A stretch of 64,000 nucleotides of DNA from Topomyia yanbarensis. Taxonomy: Eukaryota; Arthropoda; Insecta; Diptera; Culicidae. Below, one piece after another: positions 33,963-46,170 of the stretch (the first letter of the stretch is position 1; every line of letters begins with the position of its first letter). The DNA lies in contig NC_080672.1 in NCBI RefSeq assembly GCF_030247195.1, positions 353,708,413 to 353,772,412 of the forward strand, read 5' to 3'. The notes under the pieces were generated by a model. It was not told where the DNA came from and ran no database searches. It saw nothing but the letters and a program-made list of their open reading frames with translations. Made by a program: the position numbers and the translations under genes.

Positions 33963-36900
33963 GCAGTTAAATCTAAACCGAATATTTTGAATGATAATAT
34001 CATTTAAAATTTGCCTGATGCTCACATGCCTACATTTTATACAGGAAAGGCAAAATACACCGAAAACGCCAAATTTATCCTGCGAACACATCCTCCTCGC
34101 GGTGAATAGTTGAAACACCTGAAAGCACTTTCACAAAACTTGAAAGTTTACCAGTTACCTATACTCAACACATTCACCACTTTTTGCAAGGATAAAAGTG
34201 CTTTCACCAAACATCCCTCCCTTTCGATAGGACCCGCACGTCAGCTACAATTCACTCACTCCTGCTTTTGCGCATTCTCCTTCATTCCCGGTCAGAACAA
34301 TTTATAGCAAGAAATTCCCGATGAAAGCAGCTCAACAAATTTATTGCTTCGAAGCAACATCTTGACAAGCCCTTGCAAATATGTATTACCTATCTCAAAG
34401 AATCGCTGGGTAAGAGAAAAAAAATGCACCGCTTGCTACAATTTCACCGAAAGTTACAATCTGATCGAGCTGCATCTGCACTTTTGCAGTTTGCCATCAA
34501 CGAAAACAAAGCGCCAGCAAGCGCACGGATCACCACTCGTCCAGTTGCCCAATGTCTCCCCGGCTGTAACAAACAACGGCCATCAACATCAACATCGTCG
34601 TTGTCCGCACCGAGTTAGAGGACTTCCTTCCTTCTGTGTTTCGCTATGTTTCCAAATTTATGTCCTCGAGCTAGGTTTTTCGTATGCATTCTCTTTCGGA
34701 CAGTTCTGTCAGAATGGAGAACACCGACTTGCCAAAGAACACGAGCATCCAGCGAGCAGACACAGACATACTCTGCCGCGCCGCCAAGACCCTGTCGTAA
34801 TATTTTATTACAATTATTTGATTGTCTGCCGAGTTCAAAGAAATAAGGGTTCCATTGCATAGGCAGCGCGGACGACGACGTACGAAGGGTAGACCACACC
34901 GCCCCGGGAGGCATCACTTGTCAATTCTGCGGCCCTCTAATTTGGGTTCGATCGTCCATCACACGGAGATAACGATCGTGAAACCCAGTGATCGAGATAA
35001 TCGAACTTGCCGAGTATGGCCGGTAGAATGTATGTTAGTTTTGGAAGTAAGCGAAATAACGGGCAGGGACCAGAGAATGAATGAACGTCAACTGATGGTA
35101 TGTAATTACCGCGGGGTGGAAAATTGTTGACCGATAGAGTGATTGAGATTACTATTAGGGGGATGGGATGCTATCAGTGTTCATTTATTTTCACGACAAA
35201 TAATTTCATATTTTCTGATTCATTCCCCGCAGAATGAACGCTATAGTCAAAAGCAATCGTAGAATGAACACCATAGTCAAAAGCATCAATAAATGTATGT
35301 AAATTTGGAATTGCCGGCGCATGCTTTCATAAGTCAGAGTTTTGGTTAACTGGTTACACTAATTCTTCATCCGACCAATGTGACGCTGGTTTAATCATTA
35401 TCGTTCATTGCTGGTCTAGAACGAAGCCTGCAATAATTTGGGAAATTCAGCTCTTTTAGAATGAGCTGGACTCCATTGCCGTTGAACCATTTTCGCACGT
35501 CCTTCCTTCAATTATAACTGGCTAGATCTGATCAAAACGTAACTAAACAATCAAGTGACTTAATTAGGAAGAAATTTGTTTTTTATGGCACCTCATTTTA
35601 TAACACTTCCAAATTCGTAGACTAATCCGTTACAAAAGCGCTAGTTTTCTTACTATATGGGCAGATCCCTTGCCAAACCATCATTCTTTTTCGTGAAAAC
35701 AAACTTGAATCTGTCAAGAAATTTCTCGTAAGCATGGGAAAAATCGCATCTCAAACCATTCGTTCTTCATTCACCAGAAAGCTTTCCAAGAATTGATTCC
35801 CTGGTTTCTTGTTCGCATGTCATAAGAAACGACAAAACAGGACCCGCTTTTCAATTCTAACATCTTATTGACATTCTAATTCTAATCATTCTCCTCGTCT
35901 ATTTGTAATAAATCTAATCGCTTCTCCTTTTGGTAGTTAACAAACGAAGTTGCTGATATGTTTGTCATGTTGTCGCTTACTGTATAAAAGGCTGTTCTTC
36001 TACCGGCGCCGCAAAATTGATAAAAAGGTTGCCATGTTTCAAACGTACTCGTTTGACATGAGCAGCCGAAGGGGAACATTCGTTTATGCGGGTTGAAGCA
36101 TTTCGCTGTTCTTAAATCCAGCAAAAATTGAAAATCCAAAAGCGAGATGCCTTGTATCCGGTTTGTACCGTGCGTATGAGCCGTGCCGGCAAGGTTCCAT
36201 TTGCTTTAAGGATAGTCGACCCGAATCACAAAACATATCCAACAGCAAATCGTCGCGATATAAACCACAAAACCAGTTTTTTTCGTGGCACCTTCGGAGA
36301 ATTACTATCACTCGCTAAACTTTCACTATTTTGCAATGAAAATTTCAGAAAATATTGTTCAATTACCTTACCCTCCCCTTAATAACTACATTCACAGACT
36401 CTTTGAACCATCAATTTAATTAAAAGCGGGAATGAACATTCATTCAAAAGCGTACATTATCAATAGAAGTTCCCTCCATCCCTCTGTTGCAATTGATCAA
36501 ATGCGTGTACTTAAACAGAAAAACCTAACGAATACAAGCGATAGCGCCTCCGAAAGAAAAGCCATAACTTGAGTTCCCACACCCGAGCGCATCCGATTTC
36601 GAAGCGATCGAATCACACGGTAGCAATGAATATGGAGAATATGTGAATTATGCTCAGATGTGGATTAACAATAAAAAAAGCCCCATCCGTATTGAAAGCC
36701 ACATCGTGTGGCGACAGGAGAGCAGCCATCTTTACAGCATCGATTGTAGAATATCGCATAAATTGCAGGACAATCTGCCGCCAAACTGACCGCCCATGTG
36801 CGGATGTGTGTATGTATCGTTGTCAGTACACCTTAACCGTGCAAACATGTTGGTAATGGGACATCGCAGGAAGGTGGATGTGTGTGGGATTACATCGGAG

Positions 36901-37384
36901 CTGTGTGTCCTTATTAGATGCGATGAGATTTGTAGAGTAAACAAATTGTCTCCATATATCTTGGTTTTGCTAGCCTCTCTGCCTTTCGGATTGCAGCATT
37001 ATAGAGAATGGACAACCGCGAATCGGCTCTTATAGATACGAGAGCAGCGGCGACAGCCATGGGAAAGATCGGTTGCGATGTAGAATTGAAACCCGAGTAA
37101 ACTGAATCGCGACAAATGCTTTCGATCGATCTCGAATATCGCCAATGAAAAATAGTGCAAGTTGCACAAGTTGGTAGACTCGAGCAATTCGTAGAAACTC
37201 TGCCTAAGCTCGACTCCTATAAACAGAAGACAAAAGATTGGTCCGAAAGATTTGAATCCTGTTCCCAACGGCACTGCCATTAATAAATTTATGCTTGTCC
37301 TTATATTTATTTCCAATTCGAAAATGTATAAATTGGCTTTTTAGTGGTATCCAACGGAGAAAACAGATCGAAATGGTCAGTTAA
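33963..37384. other. Sequence mostly without recognised repeats or genes
   Basis: Mixed composition, GC-richer at 34470-34620, 34840-35130 and 36550-36900. The 172-aa ORF at 34344 does not read like a protein with selected composition. I see no motif, no good exon pair and no RNA gene. Confidence 0.35.
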
Positions 37385-37469
37385 GCGAAAGCAATTATGT
37401 CGAAAAAATTCCCCTAGAGGCAGAATTTAAACCCGCGACCTTTGAGACTCCGACCAAATGCACTAACAC
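37385..37469 (-). mobile_element. Probable tRNA-derived SINE head, interrupted
   Basis: On the minus strand AGTGCATTTGGTCGGAG is followed by CGCGGGTTTAAATTCTGCC, which resembles pol III A and B boxes with tRNA-like spacing. The hAT-type element at 37470 has inserted just upstream of it. Ends unknown. Confidence 0.4.
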
Positions 37470-39897
37470 CAGGGTTGTTAATGCGATACATTTTTCACGA
37501 TAATTTATCGGCGTTACTCGTTAACGATAATGTATCGTCATCGGAAACTCCGTTAACGATAATGTATCGTCGCCTTCATCGTCATCGTCGATAATTGTAT
37601 CGTCGTTTTCATCGTCATCGTCGGTTCATCGGTTATCGCGATACATTTTGCGTTACTTTCCCGTTTATTGGAGTTGAAGTTGATGCGGTTAACTTTCAAT
37701 TGTTTAGAAATAAATACCTATTGAAGGACATGTTGTTGGCAGTTGAAAATCAATAGTTTTGGACATTTTCTATGCACAGCGGGGTCTGGCGATGCGTCAA
37801 AATGAAATTATTTCAACTGTTCAGGAAAATGTATTATGTTGAAGGGAAAGTTGTTGGCAATTGAAAATCAATAATTTGGGACATTTCAATACGCAGTAAG
37901 GGTCCGACGATGTGTCGAAATTGATTTTTTTCAACTTTTCGAGTAAGTTGGTGCACAGAAGAGTCCAGGTGCACAGTGTTTCCAAGCGGCAAAAAGTGAT
38001 CAAAATTGTTTTGACCATGAAGAAAATAAATTTTGAGCTATTGTGCATCAGTAATTTTTAGCACGCAAAAACATATATTGAAAAAACTACTAAACCACTA
38101 TTATTAGGCCATACACAAATTACACTACACATTTAAGTCGTGTGGTGATTAACAGATTTTATTATAATTTTAATTTAAACCAGAAGATTTCGGATTTTGA
38201 AAAGGAGAATATACATATTTCCAATGTTTGATTTCCTTTTCTAGTTAGGAAGCTTTTAGCCCCCTCCTCCGTTTCTTCGCTCCACTATATAACAAGATGC
38301 TTCATGCTTCCTTCTTTTACCCTTAAATATGTAGTGTAATTTATGTGCGGCCTCATAATAGAGTTTTATTCGTTTTTTGAATACAGTGAAGACCTGTTTT
38401 TTTCAGCCCCTTGGCGAATTATAGGCTGATAAAACGATGACATTGACAAAATCGGCACATATTTTTTCTGGTTCTGAAGAGACGAAGTCGAAACGCAAAC
38501 ACCTGGACTAACATATTTTTTTTCCTTTCTTTTTAATAAACCGGAGCGGTTAAAATATTCTTCTTTAGTTCCTCGACAAAGCCTCATAACCCGTTCTGAT
38601 CATTTAGTAAAAATTTCCTTAAGGAGGACTTACAGTACAGTATTATTATTTTTGTATATTTTGCATCTCTAAGATAAGAAAAATATGCTAAAGAAGGAAT
38701 TTACTCGAATTTGACTTGAACATAAGCTAGAGCGCACCAAACGATTTTGATAGTTTTTGTTTTACAGATTCGTATTGGTATTCGTCTGCGGAAATTTGCG
38801 GCTTCCGTACCAAAATATTGCTTTTTTGGCACTAAAACATTCGAAAATTTCTAAGTTGTAAGAGATACAAATAAACTTACATTATAAAAATTCTGTATTT
38901 TCTTATGCTGAACAACATCTTGGAACATTTTGAAATTCTACAAAATTACCAGGAAAAGTATTTTGAAAAAGCAATTTTCAGGGGTATATCAAAAAAATCT
39001 CCACAAATGTATATTAAAATCGACAGATAGACACATAGTCTCTACAGCAAAGTTAATACTTAAGATATTCTCAACAACTTTGCCAAAGAAAGTTTTTTTT
39101 TTATTTTCATAAACATAAGCAAAAACGTTCTTCTCAGCTTTAGAGGAATTAATCACCCAACTAAATGCAAAAAATATAAATAAACTTTGCTGAAGAACTA
39201 AAAATGTTTTTCGTGGTTCAAAGAATTTCTTTCACCTTTTTGCCAATTTGGATCCTCGTGTGAATTGAAAATGTCCAAAACTATCGATTTTCAACTGCCA
39301 ACAACCTGCCCTTCAATATAAAAAGTTCGTGAAAAGTTGAAAAAAGATGCACCGACGGTACATTGAAAATGCCCAAAACTATTGATTTTCACTTACCAAT
39401 AACTTCTTCAATATAACAAACTTCCCTCAATAGTTGAAAAAATCCATTTTGACACATCGTCGAACCCCCTGTGTATTGAAAATGTCCAAAACTATTGATT
39501 GTCTACTGCCAATAACTTTCCCTTCAATATAATACACTTTCCCGAAAAGTTGACAAAAATTCCATTTTGACACATCGTCCGAACCCCCCCCCCCCCCCTA
39601 TGCATAGAAAATGTCCAAAACTATTGATTTTCAACTGCCAACAACATGTCCTTCAATAGTTATTTATTTCTAAACAATTGAAAGTTAACCGCATCAACTT
39701 CAACCCCAATAAACGGGAAAGTAACGCAAAATGTATCGCGATAACCGATGAACCGACGATGACGATGAAAACGACGATACAATTATCGACGATGACGATG
39801 AAGGCGACGATACATTATCGTTAACGGAGTTTCCGATGACGTTGACGGATGGTTAACGTTATCGACGATGACGATTAATTATCGATTAACAACCCTG
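37470..39897. mobile_element. hAT-type foldback element with 8-bp TSD
   Basis: Termini are CAGGGTTGTTAAT on both sides. ACTAACAC is duplicated at 37462-37469 and 39898-39905. CAGGG ends plus an 8-bp TSD are hAT hallmarks. Arms of about 300 bp are inverted copies rich in the words AACGATAATGTATCGTC and CATCGTCATCGTCG. Inside lie roughly 100-bp tandem units (right side 39245-39665; fewer on the left at 37720-37960) with AAAATGTCCAAAACTATTGA, plus a C13 tract near 39588. There is no transposase ORF, so the element is non-autonomous. Confidence 0.8.
39245..39665. repeat. Tandem units inside the hAT-type element
   Basis: About four units near 39265, 39360, 39475 and 39605, each with TTGAAAATG(T/C)CCAAAACTAT, AACTGCCAA(C/T)AAC and CCTTCAATA. 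Inverted equivalents lie at 37700-37930. Confidence 0.7.
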
Positions 39898-39997
39898 ACT
39901 AACACTAAAATAAACAAACACTAAAATTTCTCACTAGGACGAATTTTTTTTTGGGAAAACCAGTCTTTGCACTTGAAGGGCACAAATCCTTACTTAT

Positions 39998-40136
39998 TAC
40001 TTTAGTGCGCTTTGACTTCATCTCATCAGAAACCGACACTAATTTAGGGATTTGCGTCCAGCCGGCGCTAATCTATTCCGACAAAAAGTTTGTGCCGGTT
40101 TCTGATGAGACGAAGTCGAAACGCACCCAAGTAATA
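39998..40136. repeat. Small inverted-repeat element
   Basis: GTGCGCTTTGACTTCATCTC near 40009 pairs with GAGACGAAGTCGAAACGCAC near 40109; arms are about 35 bp with a 55-bp centre. A related single arm lies at about 38465-38495 inside the hAT-type element. 40137-40478 holds the AT-rich 5' leader of the ORF1 element and nothing else recognised. Confidence 0.65.
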
Positions 40137-40478
40137 AACTAAACGAATTTTATTCATAAAATAAATAAAAATTATCTAAATAAAATAAATGATTGAAATA
40201 AATTCAATATTAATTCTTCAAAAGGGCTAATGAGATTTTTGTAAACAAATTTATTTCGCTCATTATTCCGCTGCCGAGTTGAATTTCATGAAAAATACAC
40301 ATGAATCAACATCTTTACCCTTGGTATAATCAATTTCAAATGTTTTCTCTGCAGTCTACTTTCTACTTCTACCCAAGTCAGACGTACAATCGAACTAAGT
40401 GAACCATAACTAGCAACCTCTCGATCTAGTGTGCATTGTCTCGAGAACAAAGGAAACAATTAATTTATTCTTGCCGTC

Positions 40479-41471
40479 ATGAGTAAAATTGACGAAAAAC
40501 CTCTGCTCAGACCCAACACAGCGGTCGTTGACTTTAAATTCTGTTCAATACGATTGAGTTTTAGTGAAGTGGAATATCTGCCGAAGGTGAAGATGCAGCT
40601 TAGGCTCAAGGAGGTTATCTACCTCCAGTATCATCATCTTCGCAATGTAGTACTCATATCATTCAACACGTTAGCCAAAGCTGAATGTTTCGTTTTGCAG
40701 AACAACTTGAAGCACGTGGCTGAAAGTGATAAAGTTGGAATTAAGATTCCCGTGTATATAGAAAAAGATTATGTAGTTGTAAAGCTACATGACCTAACAC
40801 CACGTACCCCTCCTGATCTAGTTGCAGAATACATGTCGCAATACGGAGAAGTAGAATCCGTTACACCTGATACGTAGAGAAATTTCTTCCCGGGTACACC
40901 CAACGGTGTTCTTGTGGTGAGGATGCGGATCGAAAGACCTATCCCCTCCCACTTGACTATAAAACCTAAAACCCGCGAAGCTACTATTAATCAAACTACG
41001 TTATGCACCCATGAGGGGCAAACTCCTACGTGCAAGTATTGTAATCAGACAGCACACCACGAACAACCTTGCGCGAAAGATACAGAGGAGAATGCATCTC
41101 AACCGATTGCCAACGAATCCATGGAAAACCAACCCAAAAAAGAGTTTTCAATACCAGTACCCGAACCACAATCGGTTGCCCAATTTGTGGCAGCTGTTCA
41201 GTCCATATTGACAACTGCCAAAGCAGCATCCAGCACCCCAAAAACCACTGCAAGCAATATCGGCGAAGAAGATAAAAACAATGATGACGGATTTACACTG
41301 GTCACCCGTAAGGGTAATAAGCAGGAAAGAACATCTGATCGCGAGCACCAAGACACCTTTAACGATAGAAGAGAATTAAGTGATCCCCATGACGCAGTAG
41401 GCGAGCCGCGAAAGAAGGTCTCCGCTCGCAATAAAAAGTTGCGCGCACGAGATCCAACGGGTAATCAATAA
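40479..41471 (+). pseudogene. LINE ORF1 (gag-like, CCHC) with one premature stop
   Basis: A single frame starts MSKIDEKPLL and runs to a stop at 41469-41471, broken only by TAG at 40875-40877. The paralogue at 30.4-31.4 kb has tryptophan there, consistent with a TGG-to-TAG change. Domains: an N-terminal region with AVVDFKFCSIRLSFSEVEYL and HHLRNVVLISF, the RNFFPGTPNGVLVVRMR block, one CX2CX4HX4C knuckle CKYCNQTAHHEQPC (about 41030-41075), an S/T/N-rich linker, and a basic C-terminal tail with TSDREHQ. It presumably bound element RNA. No ORF2 follows. Confidence 0.85.
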
Positions 41472-41640
41472 TATTTGCTCTTTTATTTTTATTTTGCACA
41501 TATTGTAAACCCATGAAATGGCGAGATGGACCGTGATCGGTCTTAGCCGTCTAAGGACAACACAAAAAAAACCATGAAAGATCCACGGCTCCGTTAAGCT
41601 ACCGCTATGAGCCGTATCAAATAAACGAAATAAAAAAAAA
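41472..41640 (+). other. 3' UTR and A-rich tail of the ORF1-only element, copy 2
   Basis: AAGCTACCGCTATGAGCC then ATCAAATAAACGAAATAAAA directly follows ORF1. The 30.3-kb copy has GAGCTACCGCATTTGGGCCC plus an A-rich tail in the same place, so both copies join ORF1 to the same type of 3' end without ORF2. Confidence 0.6.
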
Positions 41641-41889
41641 TGTTTTCAGTGTTGAAAGTATAACAAATTAAGAGAAATCAGCAAAACAAAAGTTTGTTTA
41701 CATATCTTATTAGCCCTATTCAAAAGTTGATATGGAATTGTAAGAATTCCGAGCACTACCGCGCGAAATTTCTGAGATGTCTGTGAAAATCCCATTATGC
41801 GAGAAATGGCTAATTAACATACTATTCACTTTCCAGTTTCCAATTCTTTTTTGTTTTCATCTTTTTGTTTTCGTTCTCCTTTTCATTGC

Positions 41890-43860
41890 GGTGTCGTTTA
41901 AGGGGGACGTCTGGTGTAAAGCGCTCATACCGAAAGTTATATTGTTTCACGATTTTAAAGGCAAGTCAGCAATGGATTTTTTGTGTAATGTTAATATTTA
42001 TTTATATATTCATTGTAAACGAAAAAAAAAAATATTTTCGGTCACGCAAAGCAACACATACGAGCGTTCCAAGAGAAAACGTCCAACCATTTCCATGGCG
42101 AGGAGCGCCGCGGCGAACACGATAACTCTTGATAAAATTGTACGACACGGAAAATGGCTTCATGAAAACCGAAAAATCTCATATTTTACTGAAAAATTCG
42201 CTAATTTTTCTTCAAAATACTAGGATGATTTTTTTTTTCAGTTTTCTGTGGCTCATCGACAGACTTCACATATTGTGCATACTTATCAAAAAAAATCAAC
42301 TCAATTCGTTGATTAGTTTTTGAGCCATCGTGTTCGCCAATTTGAAAAACGCTATTTCGAGAAAAACGCTATTAAAGGGTATCCCACATCAAATTGCATC
42401 ACAGAAAAAACGCTGTAGACAATAACCCATTGGTATTTTTACTTGAAAATTTGGGGAGAAGTAGTTAAGAGTGTATTGTTTACACCGTATTTTTATCGAT
42501 GTCAATTTTTCGAAAATTGTTGCCGATAGATTGAAATCTGCGCGAGGAATGCATGGCTGTTTAAAACAAAATTAAGCGGATAAAAAGAAGTTGATTTTTT
42601 GCCCACACCAGACGTACCCTTCTAGTGTATACAAGCCCGCTCTGAAATGAATGAATATCCAATAAACGACAAATGCTTATCCAAGTATTTATTGTATTAA
42701 GGAAAAATAATATCTAAATAAAATTGTTAAAAAAAAACCAATACAAACCACGAGTTATTCGAGATGAGCCACGGGAAGGAATCGAACAAAAAAGCAACCG
42801 ATTCTACTGCATTTGCTGTTACAAATTCGACTCGAATGCGTTCGCTACGCCAGGTTGCTTTGCTTCATTTTCTACGCAAGCAGAATGCTTCATAGGCGAA
42901 GAAAGCTTGAAAATGGTGAACAAATGGTTGCGATTTTTCCCTTGCTTGCGAGCAATGAAATTGTTTTGTTCATTCTCGAGTAAGCAAAAGAAAAAACTAC
43001 TGGATTATGTCATGAGAACTTTTAGTCGAGTGATTAAAAAGTAGTAGGAAAATTCCTCCTCACAAAATGCAATTGAAACGTCGAAGTGAAACCATTTATA
43101 ATCAACTGCATTTTCCAAACAACCTAAGGTCATACCGGAATTGGTTTTCCGGCTAATCTCAACATCTCAGATATTTATTTGGCCCAAAAACTGAATACTA
43201 CCCGCTGAACTGTTGGCGAAAATTCTACAAATGTCACAGAGAAAATAAACAACCCAAACAACAAACAGTGGTCAAAATATGAGCCCGTATGCTGTACAAC
43301 CAGGTGCTCATGAAACTAAATGGATGTGTTTTGATCGACAATGAATCATATGCGAAAGAAGATTTTAAATAAATCTATCTCGTGGCAAATTTCCTAGCAG
43401 GTTCAAGTTTTTTTTCACGAAAAAGAATTAAAAGTTTGGCAAGGGATCTGTTCCTGTTGCAAAAAAACGAGCATTTTCCTGACTGATAAGACTACGAATT
43501 TGAAAATGTTAAAAATGGAATACCATGAAAAACAGATTTTACCTTTCATTAAGTGTTATTATGTTGTAGTTACGTTATGGCCAGATCTAGCCAGTTGCCA
43601 TTTTAGCAAGGACGTGCGACAATGGATCAGCGGCAATGGAGCTTATTATTCGCAGTTTCGTTTAATAAAGCAATAATAAAGCGGCATCAACACAAAAGAA
43701 CGAGAATTTCTCTGAAATAAGTATGAAATATTTGTTTCTGCGATTTTCAAGAAAAATATGTGATCACTTTCGTTTTATTTTTCGTTTTTCGATTGCATGA
43801 AATATGTGGACATTTGTAAGGCCCCATATTATCAATGAATAAATACTATTTTTCGTTCTT
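41890..43860 (+). repeat. 2-kb direct duplication, left copy
   Basis: Colinear with 44291-46170. It contains a MITE (41900-42621) and 1.2 kb of downstream sequence with identical-looking blocks (e.g. GGTCATACCGGAATTGG near 43127). The 106-aa ORF at 42724 is broken by stops in the right copy and is probably not a gene. Confidence 0.8.
41900..42621. mobile_element. MITE with AAGGGGGACGTCTGGTGTA ends, copy A
   Basis: The left TIR AAGGGGGACGTCTGGTGT matches the inverted right end AAGGGTACGTCTGGTGT. The interior is AT-rich. ORFs across it (148 and 86 aa) start in the flank and have no domain. Confidence 0.65.
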
Positions 43861-44290
43861 TGAGGAATATGTGCATCAACAATTGAACAAGAAACGTGCT
43901 GAGAGTTTAAAAGTATTGTAACTATGTTGCAAAATATTTCAAAATACATAGTTTGCTATGACTAATAACATCAATTCTCATAATAGCTACATTATCCAGA
44001 CACCCAAACCTCTTAATGCGTGCAAATCAACAAATTCTATCGTTTAGCTACACACTATTTAAAATTCGATACATTATAAACGTTATTGGCATACACTGGA
44101 ACCATTAAATCTTCATTCGTGAAAATTTACTTATATTTAGATTAAAATGTCGGCCATTTTGCATGCGCCATTTTGAATTTTGAAAATCTGACATCAAAAT
44201 CGTAATCTGCGTCCCGTGATATGCACCTTATCAGATCAATCAAAACCATTTTTGACTTTTGGCCAGGTTTTTAGGGAAATCCGCCACTGT
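43861..44290. other. Spacer between the two duplicated 2-kb units
   Basis: AT-rich, not shared with either copy. No gene. Confidence 0.4.
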
Positions 44291-46170
44291 GCGTCGTTTA
44301 AGGGGGCGTCTGGTGTAAAGCGCTCATACCGAAAGTTATATTGTTTTACGATTTTGAAGGCAACACATACCGGCGTTCCAAGTGAAAACGTCCAACCATT
44401 TCCATGGCGAGGAGCGTCGCGGCGAACAAGATGACTCTCGATAAAATTGTCTGACACGGAAAATGGCTTCATGAAAACCGAAGCATCTCATATTTAACTG
44501 AAAAATTCGCTAATTTTTCTTCAAAATACTAGGAAGAAATTTTTTTTTGTTCAGTTTTCTGTGGTTCATCGGCAGGCTACACATATTGTGCATACTTAAA
44601 AAAAATCACGTCAATTCGTTGATTAGTTTTTGAGTAATCGTGTTCGCCAATTTTGAAAACGTTTTTCCAGAAAAACGCTATTAAAGGGTGTTCCACATCA
44701 AATTGCATCACAGAAAAAACACCGTAGAAATAGTTTAGAGTGCGTTGTTTACACATTAGTATTTTATCGCTGTCAGTTTTTCAAAAATTGTTACCGATAG
44801 ATTGAAATCTGCGTGTGGAACAGCGAATACGCGCGAGCTTTTGTTTAAAACAAAAGAAGTTCAGCGTAGCCACCGGTATTGCGGGAGACTATTCTAGAGG
44901 TTCAAAATTAACATTTAAGCGGATAAAAAAGAAGTCTATTTTTTGCCCACTACACCAGACACCCCCCTTGCTAATGATATTACCATTCTAGTGTATACCG
45001 GCCTCTCTGAAATTATTGGATATCAAATAAACGACAAATGCTTATCCAAGTATTTATTGTATTGTGGGAAAATGATATCAAAATAAAACTGTTGATAAAA
45101 AAAACCCAATACAAACCACGAGCTATTCGAGATGAGCCACGGGAAGGAATCGAACAAAAAAGCAACCGATTCTTCCGCATTTGATGTTGCAGTTTCGGCT
45201 CGAATGCGTTCACTACGCCAGGTTGCTTTGCTTCATTTTTTATGCAAGCAGAATGCTTCATAGGCGAAGAAAGCTTGAAAATGATGAACAAATAGTTGCG
45301 ATTTGTTCTTTACTTGCGAGCAATGAAATTGTTTCGAGATGAAACTACTGGATTATGTCATGAGAACTTTGAGTCGAGTGATTAAAAAGTAGTAGGAAAC
45401 TTTCTCCTCGCAAAGTGCAATTGAAACGTCGGAATGAAACCGTCTATAATCAACTGCATTTTCCAAACAACCTAAGGTCATACCGGAATTGGTTTTCCGG
45501 CTAATCTCAACATCTCAGATATTTATTTGGCCCAAAAACTGAATACTACCCGCTGAACTGTCGGCGAAAATTCTACAAATGTCACCGAGAAAATAAACAA
45601 CCCAAACAACAAACAGTGGTCAAAATATGAGCCCGTATGCTGTACGACCAGGTGCTCATGAAACTGATAGGATCAACAATGAATCATATGCGAAAGCAGA
45701 TTTTAAATAAATCTATCTCATGGCAAATTTCCTAGCAGGTTCAAGTTTGTTTTCACGAAAAAGAATTAAAAGTTTGGCAAGGGATCTGTTCCTGTTGCAA
45801 AAAAACGAGCATTTTCCTGACTGATAAGACTACGAATTTGAAAATGTTAAAAATGGAATACCATGAAAAACAGATTTTACCTTTTATGAAGTTCATCATG
45901 TTGAAGTTACGTTATGACCAGATCCAGCCAGTCGCCATTTTAGCAAGGACGTGCGACAATGATTCAACGGCTATGGGGCACTAAACGAGCTTATCATTCC
46001 CAGTTTCGTTTAATAAAGCAATAATAAAGCGGCATCAACACAAAAGAACGAAAATTTCTTTGAAATAAGGATGAAATATTTGTTTCTGCGTTTTTCAAGA
46101 AAAATATGTGATTCGTTTTATTTTTCGTTTTTCAATTGCATGAAATTTATAGACATTTGAAAGGACCCAT
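44291..46170 (+). repeat. 2-kb direct duplication, right copy
   Basis: Same order as 41890-43860 with scattered substitutions and small indels. Begins at the same point just outside the MITE (GTCGTTTAAGGGGG). Confidence 0.8.
44300..44969. mobile_element. MITE with AAGGGGGCGTCTGGTGTA ends, copy B
   Basis: The inverted right end is AAGGGGGGTGTCTGGTGTAG. It has both TIRs, like copy A, and a shorter interior. It was duplicated with its flank rather than inserted independently, because the downstream 1.2 kb is shared too. Confidence 0.65.

Noticed and set aside
34344..34862. 172-aa ORF
   Set aside because: No recognisable motif, low-complexity basic stretches and overlapping equally long frames on both strands; no promoter or splice evidence.
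40100..40136. Hammerhead-ribozyme-like core (CTGATGAGACGAAGTCGAAAC)
   Set aside because: The conserved core with a 3-bp stem II is present, but no cleavage-site strand with correct stem I/III spacing exists. The bases instead pair along their length with the other arm of a simple inverted repeat, and the related copy at 38.47 kb breaks the core.
41777..42223. 148-aa ORF with hydrophobic N-terminus
   Set aside because: It runs from flank into a MITE and is not preserved in the duplicate copy at 44.3 kb.
42724..43044. 106-aa ORF in the duplicated segment
   Set aside because: The second copy has stops in the same frame, so there is no sign of coding constraint.
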